From contig OY821517.1 of assembly GCA_963682025.1 (NCBI GenBank), forward strand, positions 100,016,107 through 100,080,106: 64,000 nt of DNA. The letters are read 5' to 3'. Each line of letters begins with the position of its first letter. Position 1 is the first letter of the stretch. A program made the position numbers and the translations under genes. The notes under the pieces are model-generated. The model saw only the letters and a program-made list of their open reading frames with translations, was not told the origin of the DNA and made no database searches. The stretch comes from Cordilura impudica (lineage: Eukaryota; Arthropoda; Insecta; Diptera; Scathophagidae). Positions 1 to 12,345 of the stretch are shown here, piece after piece.

Positions 1-435
1 GATCATTTTTGGACTACTGATTAACGGATGTAATATATACATACAAACTCAATTTGGCTAAGATTTGTATGATAATTTGGATCTTATGGCAATATAGGAT
101 GATTTCATAGGGGTCATTTGTATGGGAGCTAGGTCTGAACATTGACCGATTCTCACCAATTTCAATACATCCCACGGCCGATAGAAGATTAAATACCAAA
201 TTTCATCAAAATATATCCATATTTGCGACCTGCAGTTTGATTACAAGCTTTACATGGACACACAGACGGACGGACGGACGGACGGACGGACGGACGGACA
301 TCGTTAAATCGAATCAGATAGTCATTCTGATTCGATCGGTATAATTGAAGATGGATGTAGGTCAAATATTTTTGGTTGTTACAAACAGCAGCACAGAGTC
401 ATTATACCCAAACCACATAGTGGTATAGGGTATAA
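1..435 (+). repeat. Dispersed ~790-bp repeat, 3' part (copy 1)
   Basis: This is the 3' part of a repeat seen about eleven times in the window; its 5' part lies left of position 1. It contains an (ACGG)n run near 266-300 and ends with the family's terminal block CATAGTGGTATAGGGTATAA. It resembles the downstream halves of the copies at 6281 and 7089. Short ORFs across these copies are recurring shadows and not genes. Confidence 0.85.
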
Positions 436-490
436 ATACATATAACAAATAAAATAATGACGATTTAATTACTTAGATATAGAATACGTT

Positions 491-1924
491 TCAAGATTCT
501 TTATTTTCGGACATATCTATGATGTGGTAAATTCCATTAAATTGCTTACATAACCGACGAAATTGGTCATTATTAGCATAGTTAAATCGAAAATAATTAA
601 TATTTAAGAGCTTAAAGTTTCTTGTAGGTCTAGATGGTATATTAATTCGAATTCCACTTAACAAGTAATTGGAGTCAATGTCGCCATGAAATAAACTGAG
701 TAGAAAGGAAATACTAAGCATTGTTCTACGACTTTTCGGTATCGGTAACTTGATGTGAGCAAGTCTGGATTCATAAGAGGGTAAGGCACGGGAGTTCCAA
801 CCAAGTCCACGTAGACAGAATAAAGTAAATTGTTTCTGGACAGATTCGACGAAATTTATATGAATAATATAACACGGATCCCATATTATAGAACCATGTT
901 CCAGAATGGGACGAACCAGGGATGCATATAGCTGTTTGGTTACATATGGGTCAGAAAATTCTTTACTCCATCGCTTCATAAATTCAAGAATGCCATAAGC
1001 TTTGTTTATTGCTGAAGATATATGCGGACGAAAGTTTAATCTATGATATAATAAAATGCCAAGATCTGAGAATCTATCAACGGATACCAATTCACTTTCA
1101 TTCACAAAATAAGTAGTATGTAGATTATTACATCTGTAAAAGAATATATGCATTTTTTTATATTGAGCTCCATAAGGTTTACATTGCACCCACCATCCAC
1201 AAAAATTATTTAAATCGGATTGTGGCAAAAAATGTTGAAAGTAATTTTGAAGAGAGGAAAATAGTTTGACATCATCAGCGTATAAGAGAATTTTAGAGTA
1301 TTGAATAACAGAAGGGAGATCATTGATAAATAAAATAAAAAGTACTGGACCAAGATTAATTCCTTGTGGAACACCAGAGAACACATAGATTTTTTTAGAG
1401 ACAGCGTTTCTAAATTTAACCCGCCGTAATCTGTTCGTTAAATAACATTTTAACCAGAAAACTAAAGAATTACTGAAATCCATATAATTCAGCTTGTATA
1501 ATAATAAATCATGATTCACCTTATCAAAGGTTTTACTAAAGTCGGTGTAAATTACATCAGTTTGCATGCGATCTCTAAATCCGTTATTTATAATTGTGGT
1601 GAGTTCCAGAACGTTGGTGATTGTAGAACGAGATTTACGAAAGCCGTGTTGATATGGAGAAAGTATGGATGAAACTTGATGAGATAACGAGTCTGTTATA
1701 ATTTTTTCTGAAAGTTTGGGGATTGCACTCAATGATGCCTCTGTAGTTAGATATATTACCCTTTTTGCCTGATTTATACAAAGGGATGATATAAGATTCC
1801 TTCCATAGAGATGGTAAATATCCGGTACGCGAAGACTGATTAAAAAGTATTGGTAGTGGATAGGACAGGGAGTCAGCACAGTGCCTAAGAATATTATTTG
1901 GTATTCCATCAGGACCAGAATCAA
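491..1924 (-). pseudogene. Non-LTR retrotransposon reverse transcriptase (decayed)
   Basis: This is the longest sensible ORF in the window, 477 codons read on the minus strand. It encodes a LINE-type reverse transcriptase, which copies element RNA into DNA at a nicked target. Visible blocks are the GFRKSRST finger segment (about residues 94-101), motif A as YTDFSKTFDKVNHDLL (126-141), motif B as GVPQG (184-188) and motif C as YADD (215-218), followed by a thumb region. The invariant aspartates are present. The first ~60 residues look out of frame with upstream coding remnants, and the endonuclease lies in broken frames at 1925-2860, so the element is probably dead. The family is jockey- or CR1-like; the exact clade was not determined. 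Confidence 0.88.
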
Positions 1925-2860
1925 AAGAATTTTTCAGTGTTTTCTTTATACTCCAAACAGTGATGTTGTTAAGAAAATTTATATTTATTTTCGAAGAAGC
2001 TTTGGAAATTTCAAAAGGATATTGTACGGATTGATCAGAATTTTGTATTGAATTTGTTGTAGCAAAAAAATCAGCAAAAACATTACTGATTGATAAATCA
2101 TCATCGGCTGAAATTTATCCAAATTTCAAAGAATTAGGATATTCACGTGATCGACGTTTAGAATTAACAAAATTGTAAAATGATTTTGGATTCCTCTTTA
2201 AATTATGTTTCATACGAGTAAAGTAGTTATTGTAAGCGCTTTTGTTTTCAATATTGTATTCTGATCTAGCAATTGAATACTTGCTAAAATCAGAGGGGCA
2301 AACAGACTTTTTGAATTTTTTTATACTCTTTATTCTTTCTATTTTTGAATTTAGCCAAACAATTATTATTCCATGGTGGAGCCATCTTTTTACGGGTTGA
2401 AATCATAGGAACCGTTATAGATATACATGCGTTCTACGTGTAGTAAAAGCTTGTGATCATCTCATCATAATCAACAGATGAACGGATATCATTCCAGTCA
2501 ATATCGGATAATAGAGCATTCAGTTTTGTTTAATCAGTTTTCGAAAAGCAATAAAAATTTTCATTCTGATGACGTGCAGGATTCTTTATTGGCCAATTGA
2601 ATGGAAGCAAAATAAGTAAATTTACTATTGGATGATAACGGTCTTCAGGTAAAATAATTGGATTAGATGGATGCAGCGATACTTGATGGTTCATTAATAA
2701 AATTTAAAACGAAAAGTTTTCCATATACGTTGAAAATATGATATACTTGGAAGAGACCATAATCAAATAACGATTCGATGAATTCATTTACACAGCCATT
2801 CATAACAACAGGAACCAAATAATTGATGTTATCATTATACCAACGAATGTGCAAATATAC
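1925..2860 (-). pseudogene. LINE endonuclease and linker remnant
   Basis: The minus strand continues 5' of the reverse transcriptase in several broken frames. An endonuclease-like stretch begins HIRWYNDNINYL at about 2850 and continues past NFINEPSSIAASI near 2665. Nearer the RT, about 2130-2190, the translation reads NPKSFYNFVNSKRRSREYP, which matches the usual linker between endonuclease and RT in jockey/CR1-type LINEs. Stops and frameshifts interrupt it. It belongs with the RT at 491-1924. Confidence 0.7.
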
Positions 2861-3110
2861 AGCTGTATTTTGGACAAAAGTCTGGTTGTCCGTCTAAAAG
2901 TAGACCATTATCCCAGACATATTTTCCAATTTGCACTTTACACAGGTATAGTAGGATAGCAATTGGACAACATTCTTTATTTGATTTAGGAATGGGTAAA
3001 ATTTTAGCATATTTCCAACTTTGAGAAAAACACTTTTTTGTTATAATATTGTTACAAATATGGGTAATTCGAGGCAAAAGTTTAGAGACAATTTTCTTTA
3101 AAAATCTGGG
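2861..3110 (-). pseudogene. Second LINE reverse transcriptase fragment
   Basis: The translated minus strand reads ITHICNNIITKKCFSQSWK, then AKILPIPKSNKE and PIAILLYL. This is the N-terminal RT region (the block before motif A) of a LINE. It sits directly 5' of the endonuclease piece that ends near 2860. RT should not precede the endonuclease, so it is either a second element or a rearrangement of the same one. The downstream RT motifs are absent. Confidence 0.7.
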
Positions 3111-3120
3111 GACAGAATCA

Positions 3121-4689
3121 ACAGCCTTTCAGGTAGAGAGTACTTCCAGTTTCAAACTTAGAAACAAACGTTGGCGGACCAAATTAATTAACTTTGCACA
3201 GTTCACCCTCAATTACACATGACTACAAGCTAAAGCAATTAAATAATCATTTAGTTACCATTAAAGTCCACTGCTCGTATGTCAGTTACACTTGTAAGGC
3301 AAACTTGTTTGAAATATAAATTTCTTGAGATTCCCATAACAACACAAATATTTACTTTTCCTATTTTTCTCACATTTCCAGGGTAAAAGTGTGCCTTAGT
3401 TAATAAACGGATATCACCTAACATTTTATATGACTTTAATTAACCGTTACTTGGACGCGTGTTACCAGTTAGTTATGCGCGCACAACAATATTCCCTTTT
3501 TAGAAGAAATAAATGTTCCTAAAATTTCCAACTACTCGCAGTTCGAAGTAAAATGAATTTTAATTGCCTTTATGTGTATTTAGACTGATTATAAATTTCA
3601 ACCCTAGTGAAACAACATTTTTGGCACATATAAGTATATACGTAGGTTACATATGTAAACAATACAAAAGCGTAAAGTGTAAAATTGTAATTTTTCGGTA
3701 ATTTTATTAAGGTCTTTAATTAGCGGCATCAGTTAACATCAAATATGGGAATATCTTGAAATTCCCATGAAATCACAACAATTGATATTATTTTGATTAT
3801 TTTTTACAATTAAAAAAACACGTATGTGTATTACTTACTACTTTAAACAGTAACAAAAAAAAAAACAGTTTTTAGTATCTTTTCAATTCTATTAAACCTA
3901 ATTCAAACTAATCCTCAAATAAGAGACCACATACGATTACTAAAAACGAAACACAAACACAAACACCAACAAATCTAATACTTTCATATTCTCGCGACAA
4001 CCATTAATGGCTGACTTTATGGATTTTTAAAAAACCACCTCAATTCATATCAATGGTCCATAGATGTTTCATGTGTATCCATATAGGTTTAGTTTGGTTT
4101 GTTAAAAATACACAAAACGAGCATTTAATGGTTATTTTTTTGTCAAAGCGATAAATATGAATGTGCTTTGCAGACAATTGGCAACACCTGTCGCCATTGT
4201 CGTATATATGTACACAAGAGTTGTTCTGTATGGATCCAACGTTAGGTAAGTAAGTAAGTCTAAAAAAAAAACATATTTTTTGTGTGCCATTGTAAAAAAA
4301 ACTAGAGTAAATAATGGCGGTATGTTGGGTTTACAAAAGTATTGATATAAATTTGTTAATTCTAATAAAAATACCATTTTTTAAATTTTATGTTGTGGAA
4401 ATTGATTTACGCAAAGTCTATTGTAAAAATGAGATATGGTTAAAGGGATGAGATTTCTAAGATATTAGGGTATGTTTGAAACTGGGAAATGAAACCCGAA
4501 GGTGATTATTTTTGCTTAACGTCTTTAATTCATAGTATCACATTTAGATGATTTTACGAAATTTAAAAAAATATATACATATATGCTAATCTGTTTAAAT
4601 GAAATGGTGACTTTTGTTTTGAAATGGAGGAACGAAATCAAATGTGTTTGTCCAGCTTCACCTGCACTTGAAATTTTTTCTAGTCCAGA
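3121..4689. other. AT-rich non-coding stretch
   Basis: No supportable gene, RNA or repeat boundary was seen. ORFs here are short, low-complexity and without recognisable motifs. Confidence 0.5.
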
Positions 4690-5080
4690 CCGCGCTTTCT
4701 GCGCCTTCTTGAAATGGTTTGTATAACATGTTTACCGTCTACCCATAATCTACATCTGTAGCAGAAATTTAATTCCGCAAACAATATTTAATGGAACATC
4801 ATTATTCAACAAAATCATATATTGTTATTTTGCAAAAATCACTTTTAGTTGTTATAAAAAAAAGCATCACTATTGAACCATTATTGACTCGAAATTTGGC
4901 AGATGTATCGAAAGCAGTACTAACAAGCAGAAAACAATTATTTGCCCAAATCGAAAAAAAACTAGCTAAGTTTAAATTGAGGAGAATATATATAGAAATA
5001 TATTTATGAGCGAGATAAAGAAAAAAAATATACACACATGTTTTTCCTCTTAATTTTTTTTGCAAGCATTATTTGAATAT
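4690..5080. repeat. Diverged repeat shared with 24350-24560
   Basis: The segment from CGCGCTTTCTGCGCCTTCTTG onward, including TTTAATTCCGCAAACAA and TTTAATGGAAC, aligns by eye with 24350-24560. A further short match, TTTTTCCTCTTAA followed by TTTGCAAGC, recurs near 58139. It may be the non-coding part of a Tc1/mariner-type element, because the 24-kb copy adjoins a mariner remnant. No ORF is supported. Confidence 0.5.
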
Positions 5081-5209
5081 TTCAACATATGTATGTTATA
5101 AATATCTCTGAGAGCAGTGATGTTGTAAAGGAAAAAATATTTTATTTCGATTTCATTGTTTTTTATAGACTTAAAAATTAGATAAATATATAAAAATAAA
5201 TAAATAAAA

Positions 5210-5930
5210 ACAAGTAAGAAAACTATAGTCGGTCTAGACCGATTATACGATACCCTATAACGCGCTTTAGAGGCCCTATTTCTTAGGCCCTACTTATTGG
5301 ATATAGAAAATAAGAATAAACCAAATTTGAGTGGCATTGTTATTATTTTGTTTCCTTTGAATATGAAAAAGGTTCATATCGGATGCTATATTTATATGGG
5401 GACTACGTCGAAAAATGGACCGATCCTGACCATATTTGGTAAGGTCACTTATTGTTTGCAAAAACATATAAAAACCAAATTCGAGAAAAATCTGTGCAAT
5501 ATATTTGTTTTTTGATAGATTTAAGTGAAGATCGGGAAGCAGCTTTATATGGGGGCTGTGACTAAGAATTGTCCTATAGCGATTATTTTTGGAATACTGA
5601 TTAACACATAACACACATAAACCTAATTTGACCGAAGTCTATATGATAATATGGATCATATGGCCAATTTTCGCCAATTTCAACAGTGTTCACACTATCA
5701 CTAGTAGAACCTGACATACCAAATTTCAATTCAATATGTTCACATTTGCGACCTGTAGTTTGATTACAAGATTTAGATGGACACACAGACGGGCAGACAT
5801 CGCTAAATCGACTCAGAAAGTGATTCTGAGTCGATCGGTATAATAAAGGTCTAGGTCAAATATTTTTGACAGTTACAAACATCAGAACAAAGTCATTATA
5901 CCCTGACCACATAGTGTCATAGGATATAAA
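5210..5930 (+). repeat. Dispersed repeat, full-length but diverged (copy 2)
   Basis: It starts ACAAGTAAGAAAACTATAG, contains a degraded form of the near-palindrome TCGGTCTAGACCGA, and ends near AGGATATAAA. The (ACGG)n run is reduced. This is the most diverged of the three neighbouring copies. Confidence 0.8.
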
Positions 5931-6280
5931 TAATCTTTGGTCAAGTTATTTTTGAAAAAATATATCATCTATTATGTTTTATGACATTTGTGGTTAATTT
6001 GGTAAAACTAAACTAACTAAAATTACTAAATATTTGCAACCATCTCCAACTTGTTCCTCCAATACTATTGGAAATTATCAGAGAATTTTACCATAGAATG
6101 CCCAACAAGTTTCACACAGGTATCCTGCAAAAACTTTAAAAACCAAAAAGTGTGATCAGAAATTTAAATATGTCATAAAAAATACTGCTACTGCACAATG
6201 AATGACGAAATATTTGTACTGGATGATTTTTCACAACTTCCGGGTGAAAATGTTTAACAAATGCTCAAGGACATGTTGAA

Positions 6281-7075
6281 ACAAGTAAGAAAATTATAGT
6301 CGGTCTAGACCGACTATACGATACCCTATACCATGCGTTTAGATACCCTATCTCTCAGGCCCAACTAACTGGATATAGTAAATAAGCATAAACCAAATTT
6401 GATTTTTATTAATTTTTTTGGCTGCAGATATGAAAAAGTTCATATCGGATACTATATCTATATGGGGACTAGGCCCAAAAATCGACCGATCCTGACCATG
6501 TTTCGTAAAGTCTCTTGTATTTTGCAAAAATATACACAAACAAAATTTGAGAAGAACCAGTGCAATATTTTTGGTTTTTGATAGATTTAAGTGAAGATCG
6601 GGAAGCAGCTCTATATGGGGCCTATGACTAAGAGTTGTCCAATATGGATAATTTATGGACTACTGATTAATGGATGTAATATATACATACAAACCCAATT
6701 CGGCTAAGATTTGTATGATAATTTTGATCTTATGGCAATATATGTTGATTCCATAGGGGTCATTTGTATGGAGGCTAGGTCTGAGCATGGACCGATTCTC
6801 ACCAATTTCAATACCGTGCATCCCATGGCCGCGAGAAGATTAAATACCAAATTTTGTCAAAATATATTCATATTTGCGACCTGCAGTTTGATTACAAGCT
6901 TTACATGGACCCACAGACGGACGGACGGACGGACGGACATCGTTAAATCGAATCAGATAGTGATTCTGATTCGATCGGTATAATTAAAGATGGGTGTAGG
7001 TCAAATATTTTTGGTTGTTACAAACAGCAGCACAAAGTCATTAGACCCAAACCACATAGTGGTATAGGGTATAAA
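6281..7075 (+). repeat. Dispersed repeat, full length (copy 3)
   Basis: This 795-bp copy gives the family structure. The head is ACAAGTAAGAAAATTATAG followed by the perfect palindrome TCGGTCTAGACCGA, then GATACCCTATACCATGCG. The tail is CACATAGTGGTATAGGGTATAA, so GATACCCTATACCA at the head is the inverse of TGGTATAGGGTAT at the tail (imperfect terminal inverted repeats). An ACGGACGG run lies near 6917-6940. No ORF keeps a protein signature. A non-autonomous DNA element fits best; the superfamily is unresolved. Confidence 0.88.
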
Positions 7076-7088
7076 TATGGCAAAAAAA

Positions 7089-7871
7089 ACAAGTAAGAAA
7101 ATTATAGTCGGTCTAGACCGACTATACGATACCCTATACCATGCGTTTAGAAACCCTATCTCTTAGGCCCAACTAACTGGACATAGAAAATAAGCAAAAA
7201 CCAAATTTGAGTGGGATTTTTATTAATTTTTTTGGCTGCAGATGTGAAAAAGTTCATATCGGATGCTATATCTATATGGGGACTAGGTCCAAAAATGGAT
7301 CGATCCTGATCATGTTTGGAAAAGTCTCTTGTATTTTGCAAAAATATATACAAACCAAATCTGAGAAGAATCAGTGCAATATTTTTGTTCTTTAATAGAT
7401 TTAAGTGAAGATCGGGAAGCAGCCCTATATGGGGCCAAAGGGATCATTTTTCGATTACTTATTAATGGACGTAATGAACGCATACAAAACCCAATTTGAG
7501 TAAGACCTATATGACAATTTGGATCTTATGGCAATTTATGTCGATTTCATAGGGGTAATTTGTATGGGGGCTAGGTCTGAACATGGACCGATTCTCACCA
7601 ATTTCAACAACGTTCATCCCATGGCCGATAAAAGCTTATATGCCAAATTTCATCAAAATATATTCATATTTGCGACCTGCAGTTTGATTACAAAGTTTAC
7701 ATGGACACACAGACGGACGGACGGACGGACGGACATTGTTAAATCAACTCAAAAAGTGATTCTGATTCGATCGGTATAATTAAAGATGGGTCTAGGTCAA
7801 ATATTTTTGGTTGTTACAAACAGCAGCACAAAGTCATTATACCCAAACCACATAGTGGTATAGGGTATAAA
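7089..7871 (+). repeat. Dispersed repeat, full length (copy 4)
   Basis: This 783-bp copy lies only about 13 bp after the preceding copy and in the same direction. It has the same head, palindrome, ACGG run and tail. The arrangement looks like a tandem pair. Confidence 0.88.
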
Positions 7872-9289
7872 TATGCAGTTGTGGCAAAAGAATAATGTCA
7901 TATGTTTCAATGGGCTGTATTAGTACCGAAATTTATATTAAGTAGAGCTTCCAAAGGAGACTCCTTCCTTTTATAAGCCAACATAATGTTTCCACATATT
8001 TTTGACCCGATTTGGCATCCTGCTACTACGGTAAGAAAACTCTTGATTCGTACGAGAAGAATAACATCGATTTGTACCAAGGGAAGCAAATATTTCAGCT
8101 TAGGTCAGTGGTGAGATTTTGAGCTCTTGTAAAAAAGAGTTGAAGTACACAAGAAAGGAGTACCAAAATAAGGAAGATTTTAAACTACCTTTTTCAAAAA
8201 AGTGACAGAATTAACTATAAAATCTATGATTGAAGAATTTTTGGAAAAGGTCCATAAGTTCATAAGTAGTACCTAGAATATTATATTTATATTGTTAGCT
8301 TTAATATAATTTCAATAAAAAAAAAATAAAAACTCAATGCTAAATTGTTCCTTTATGATTTTATTTATGTTATGATTTTTCGGTCTCCTAAGGTTCCAGA
8401 CTGCAACACTTTAAAGAACTATGAATTATATTTGCGAAATAGGTGTAATGAAAAAAAATCTAAGATATATTTGTATTGATTTTTGCACAATTGGTTAAAT
8501 TTTTCTTGGATTTGATATATAAGTTATAAGTTATAAATTTCCAGCCAGTCTGAATCTCTACAATCTTCCGCAAGACCAAATTATAACAAATAAATACACA
8601 ATAGAAATCACAGGCGACTATTCTGATGTTCTTAATTTTCACTAGTTCCTTCACAACTTAACGGAGCTTTAAGTAATGGAAGCCAGTCAGGAATATTTGG
8701 TTTTTAAAGTTAGGAAAACGATGCTCAGAAATATTAGGTTTTAAAATCCTTACTTTTTTTCCAGTTCCGAAGAGATCATTAGTCGGAGTCAATACTTTAT
8801 GAGCTTATTATTATATTCTAAAAATTTTTTTTTAATTTTTTAAATATTCTTCAATGAATAAAATTATCGAAACCCAAATGTTTAGTAATGGCCTGAAGAA
8901 CTTTAATAGAGATAATTCAAAGAGATTTGACGTTTACTTATTATGAATAATTTATATGTAAAATACGTATGCTGAAACAAAATCTGTCTATTATATGTCG
9001 GTGGGAAGAGACATTTCTTTGGTGACAAGGTCTCAACCAGATCATTTAAAAACCGAAACGAGTTAACCGATTTCTCGAATAATCCGACGGGCGTTTTTTG
9101 TGCTTTTTTATGAGAAGATTTTGAATACTACGATTTTTTTTATATAAGTTTTATCACATTTTTCATAATGTCAAAAAAAAAATATATTTTAGTATTGTTT
9201 TTTTTTTAACATTTTTTGCAAAACATGTAAGGCATGATATAAAAAAAAAAAAAAATAAAGCGAAGTTTGGTTATATCATATATAGTTAT
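7872..9289. other. AT-rich non-coding stretch
   Basis: No convincing coding or structural feature was seen. A moderately GC-rich segment near 9040-9100 resembles the end of a TIR element, but no matching partner end was found. Confidence 0.45.
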
Positions 9290-10350
9290 ACCGTTTACAA
9301 AGTTATAAATATAAGTGTTTAAGCCTTATTAAAATATTTTCTTAAAGTAAAACTAAAAGCAAAAATTTAAAGAATTCAATACTTACTACTTAAAGAAGTA
9401 GAAGGAACCGATAAGATTTTTATATTTTTTATTATTTTATTATTTAATTTTTTTTTCGTCATTTTTATATTTTCGTAGTTTTGTTTGTATATTTTTGAAT
9501 TTAATAGATTAACTCTTTTATGCAATAGTATTTTGTGTTTTTTTTTTTTTGTCAATAACGAATTGTTATACTGAATTTTAGGAGCTATTCATCATCTCTA
9601 AAAGAAATCGTTCTTGTATTGAAATCGAAACAAACTGGTCTTGGACTTTTTTTCTTACGTTTGTATTCGTTAATTTAAAAATAGTCCGCCCTTTCAGAAA
9701 TAAAGCGTGTAAGCTGCTTGCTAAAATTCATTTTCAAATAACTCCTTACAAATCTTAAGATATCGCACCTGTACCTCTAAAGTGAGTCAACTAAAAATTT
9801 TTAAATTTTCACTTTTTGCAAGAAAACGATACACAGTGGTCTTATCTATCCACTGTGAAAATCTTACATGGGTTTTTCTACTCTTTCGCAAAAAAAAAAA
9901 AAAAAAAAAAATACAGTTGCAACCCTCTTTGTGTTATAAGAGTAACTTCTTTAGAATCCACTAAAAAGACATATTCTGAGTTGCACCCAAAAAAACTTGT
10001 TATTTTTGATGGTCACTGAAAAAATCGCAAAAACAACTACTGTTGTATACTTATTATTCGCAATTCTTTACAATGAAACAACTGTTTTTAAATTTTATAG
10101 TAAACATTAAAAAAAAAACCTTTTTTGCCTCTGCTGAAAATTTGTAAAGTTTGAGACTCACTTTAGAGGTACAGGTGCGATATAAGATTTTCCATTAGTT
10201 CGTTATTTTAAATTCTATGTTTTGGATGTGAATTTTTTATATTCTTAATTGTTGTTGGAAGCGTTAATTTAGGAGAGATATTTTTTGAAATTCAATTTTT
10301 TTTTTATTAATACTTGTTTATGAAAAGATTTTTAACATTATATACATTAT
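9290..10350. repeat. Diverged copy A of a Tigger-like repeat, split by a MITE
   Basis: Segments on both sides of the MITE at 9763-10180 match parts of the copies at 10352 and 12685. Examples are ACTACTTAAAGAAG near 9390, TGAATTTTAGGAGC near 9575 and TTGGAAGCGTTAATTT near 10255. The termini are not clear. The copy is non-coding and AT-rich. Confidence 0.5.
9763..10180. mobile_element. TA-flanked MITE with ~26-bp terminal inverted repeats
   Basis: The left end TCGCACCTGTACCTCTAAAG (continuing TGAGTC) is the exact inverse of the right end, which finishes CTTTAGAGGTACAGGTGCGA at 10180. TA is present on both sides (9761-9762 and 10181-10182), as in Tc1/mariner-type insertions. The 418-bp interior holds poly-A/T runs and no transposase. 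The perfect TIRs suggest a fairly recent insertion. Confidence 0.85.
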
Positions 10351-10351
10351 A

Positions 10352-10800
10352 CAGTGACCTTCGGTTATGTCGAACTCGTTCTAATTGAGTATTTTTGTTT
10401 TATTTTGATACACTTATTAAATTTTTAAAACATTAATTTAAGTATAATAAAAAGATAATAATATATACATTTTCATAAAAAAAAATAAAACAGAACGCAG
10501 AACGTAAAAAACATTAGCCTCACTACTTAAAGAAGCTCAGATTGTAAATCAAAGGATCGACCACTGGCAAGTAGTCCTTTTTCCAATACTTCATAATTTA
10601 ATTATTAAATTTTTTTAAATTTTTTTCTTTTCTGATTCTCTTTTATTTTTGGAAACGTTGATTACAAATTTCTGAAATTTCACTTTTCATCTATTTATTT
10701 TATATAATTTACCTAATTTTTTGTTTAGTATATTCATTACTTTTATTTTTCGTGCGTTCGTAATTTATATTAAATTTTTTAGAATTCGTTTGCTTTGTTT
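10352..10800 (+). mobile_element. Tigger/pogo-like repeat, left part (copy B)
   Basis: It begins TA|CAGTGACCTTCGGTTATG and then follows copy C (12685 onward) through GACCACTGGCA and TTCGTTTGC. It ends where a minus-strand dispersed repeat starts at 10801. CAGTG ends with TA flanks are typical of pogo/Tigger elements. No transposase was seen, and no right end was identified. Confidence 0.65.
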
Positions 10801-11218
10801 TTATACCACTCTGTGGTCAGTGTATAATGAGTTTTTGTTAATGTTTGTAACCACCAAATATATTTGATATAAACGTATCTTTTATTGTACCAATCGACTC
10901 GGAGTCTTATAATAAGGCGATTTAACGATGTGCGTCCATCCAACTATCGGTATGTCCGTTCGTCCGTCTGTGTCTCCAAAAAAACCTTTTAACTAGGTTA
11001 TAGAATAAACTATATATATAACTAGGCCATAGAATAAACGTTATTTACATTAGTGTAAATTTGAGCATATTAGTACCCAGCCACCATATAATTAACCGCT
11101 GTCTGACCTACTGAAATGGTCGTAGGAACCAGATTATCATAAAATTTGGTATATATGTTTCTATGTATTATACTCACTAAATAAAAATAAACCCTGTAGA
11201 TCTCTTTTGACTCACAGG

Positions 11219-12345
11219 CAGTGTTGCCATTTTAGCATTTTAGTTGCTAGATTTAGCAACTTATTTTGTCGTTTAGCATCCAAAATTTAAGAAAAGATGC
11301 TAGATGCAAACTTAGCATCTTTTATTAATAAAAAGTTGCTTTTAGCTTTTTTTTTAATTTTTTCATTTTTTTTGAATATATAATTTTAATTTTAATGGTA
11401 TTGATATGTTTTAATTTCTCAAAGTGTAATACGAGAATTTTGTGTACTACTCTTGTTACCACTCTGCTTGTTTCATTCAACAAATTAAACAAAACATTTT
11501 GAAATAGAACAATGTAAACACCAACACCAGTTTTTAATGAATTCAAAAGTCGATTGCCAAAAATTATTGTATTAAAAAATTTTCAATACAAAACACATTA
11601 TCCCGGCTAAAAGAACCGATAACCAATATATTTAGAAGATATATTGGGATACAACACTGAATACAACCTCTTTATGGATTGAAGTTAACAAAAATTCTAT
11701 TAGTGAAAATCCATTTAAAGAGTTATCAATATTTGTATTGTCTTTATTAGTTTTGTCTTTCTCAGCAGCCGAAGTTGAACGTTTGTTTAGTTTAATGGCT
11801 TTAGTTAAAAGCAAACTTTGAACAGAATAAAATCCGAGTTGTTCTGTAAAACGTATATAAATGAAGGTTTGAAATTGAAAGTGGGTGCTGTTACAGTCGA
11901 TCGTCAGAACAATATCAGAGCCAAGAAGAACTTGAAAATGAAGAAATCACAGAAATATTAGATTCCATAAACCAATTATCGTAATATAATCGTATCTTTG
12001 GATAATGGAAATTCTGTTATATTTGAAATTAAAAAAAAAAAAACATTCTAAAATTAAAAATATTTAATTTAAATTTAAAAAAACTCAATTTGATGTTAAA
12101 AAAATTACAGATGAAATCCAAAATAATTTTAATTAAAATTTAAAAATATAAATCGAAACTTATGTTTTATATTAATTTTTCTATTTAAAAACCAAAGAAT
12201 TTATTAATAAGTATTTAATTTTTAATATAAAGGTAATGGAATTTGAAAAAAAAAATTAGCATCTGTTTTTTTGACTCCAGTACGTTTTAGCATCTTTTTT
12301 TTTTCAATTTAGCATTTTTACAATTTCAAATTATGGCAACACTTG
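11219..12345 (+). mobile_element. hAT-type transposon remnant nested in the dispersed repeat
   Basis: The left end CAGTGTTGCCATTTTAGCA and the right end ATGGCAACACTTG form short imperfect terminal inverted repeats. Flanks CTCACAGG (11211-11218) and GTCACAGG (12345-12352) differ at one base and fit the 8-bp duplication typical of hAT elements. Several TTAGCATCT-like motifs repeat near both ends. The interior keeps only the C-terminal part of a transposase, so the element is not autonomous. Confidence 0.82.
11740..11985 (+). pseudogene. hAT transposase C-terminal dimerisation domain remnant
   Basis: One frame reads LSFSAAEVERLFSLMALVKS followed by KL and a stop. A shifted frame continues NRIKSELFCKTYINEGLKL. 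This matches the hAT-family C-terminal pattern (S-A-A-x-V-E-R-x-F-S ... K..L..NR), the helical region that lets the transposase dimerise. The upstream DDE/RNase H-like core was not recognised. The frameshift between KSKL and NRIK and the short length mark it as dead. Confidence 0.75.

Noticed and set aside
6711..6983. Similar 60-90-codon ORFs recurring in several places (for example 6711-6983, 7519-7779, 59405-59665)
   Set aside because: They lie in the non-coding dispersed repeat. Conservation comes from repeat copies, and both strands give ORFs.
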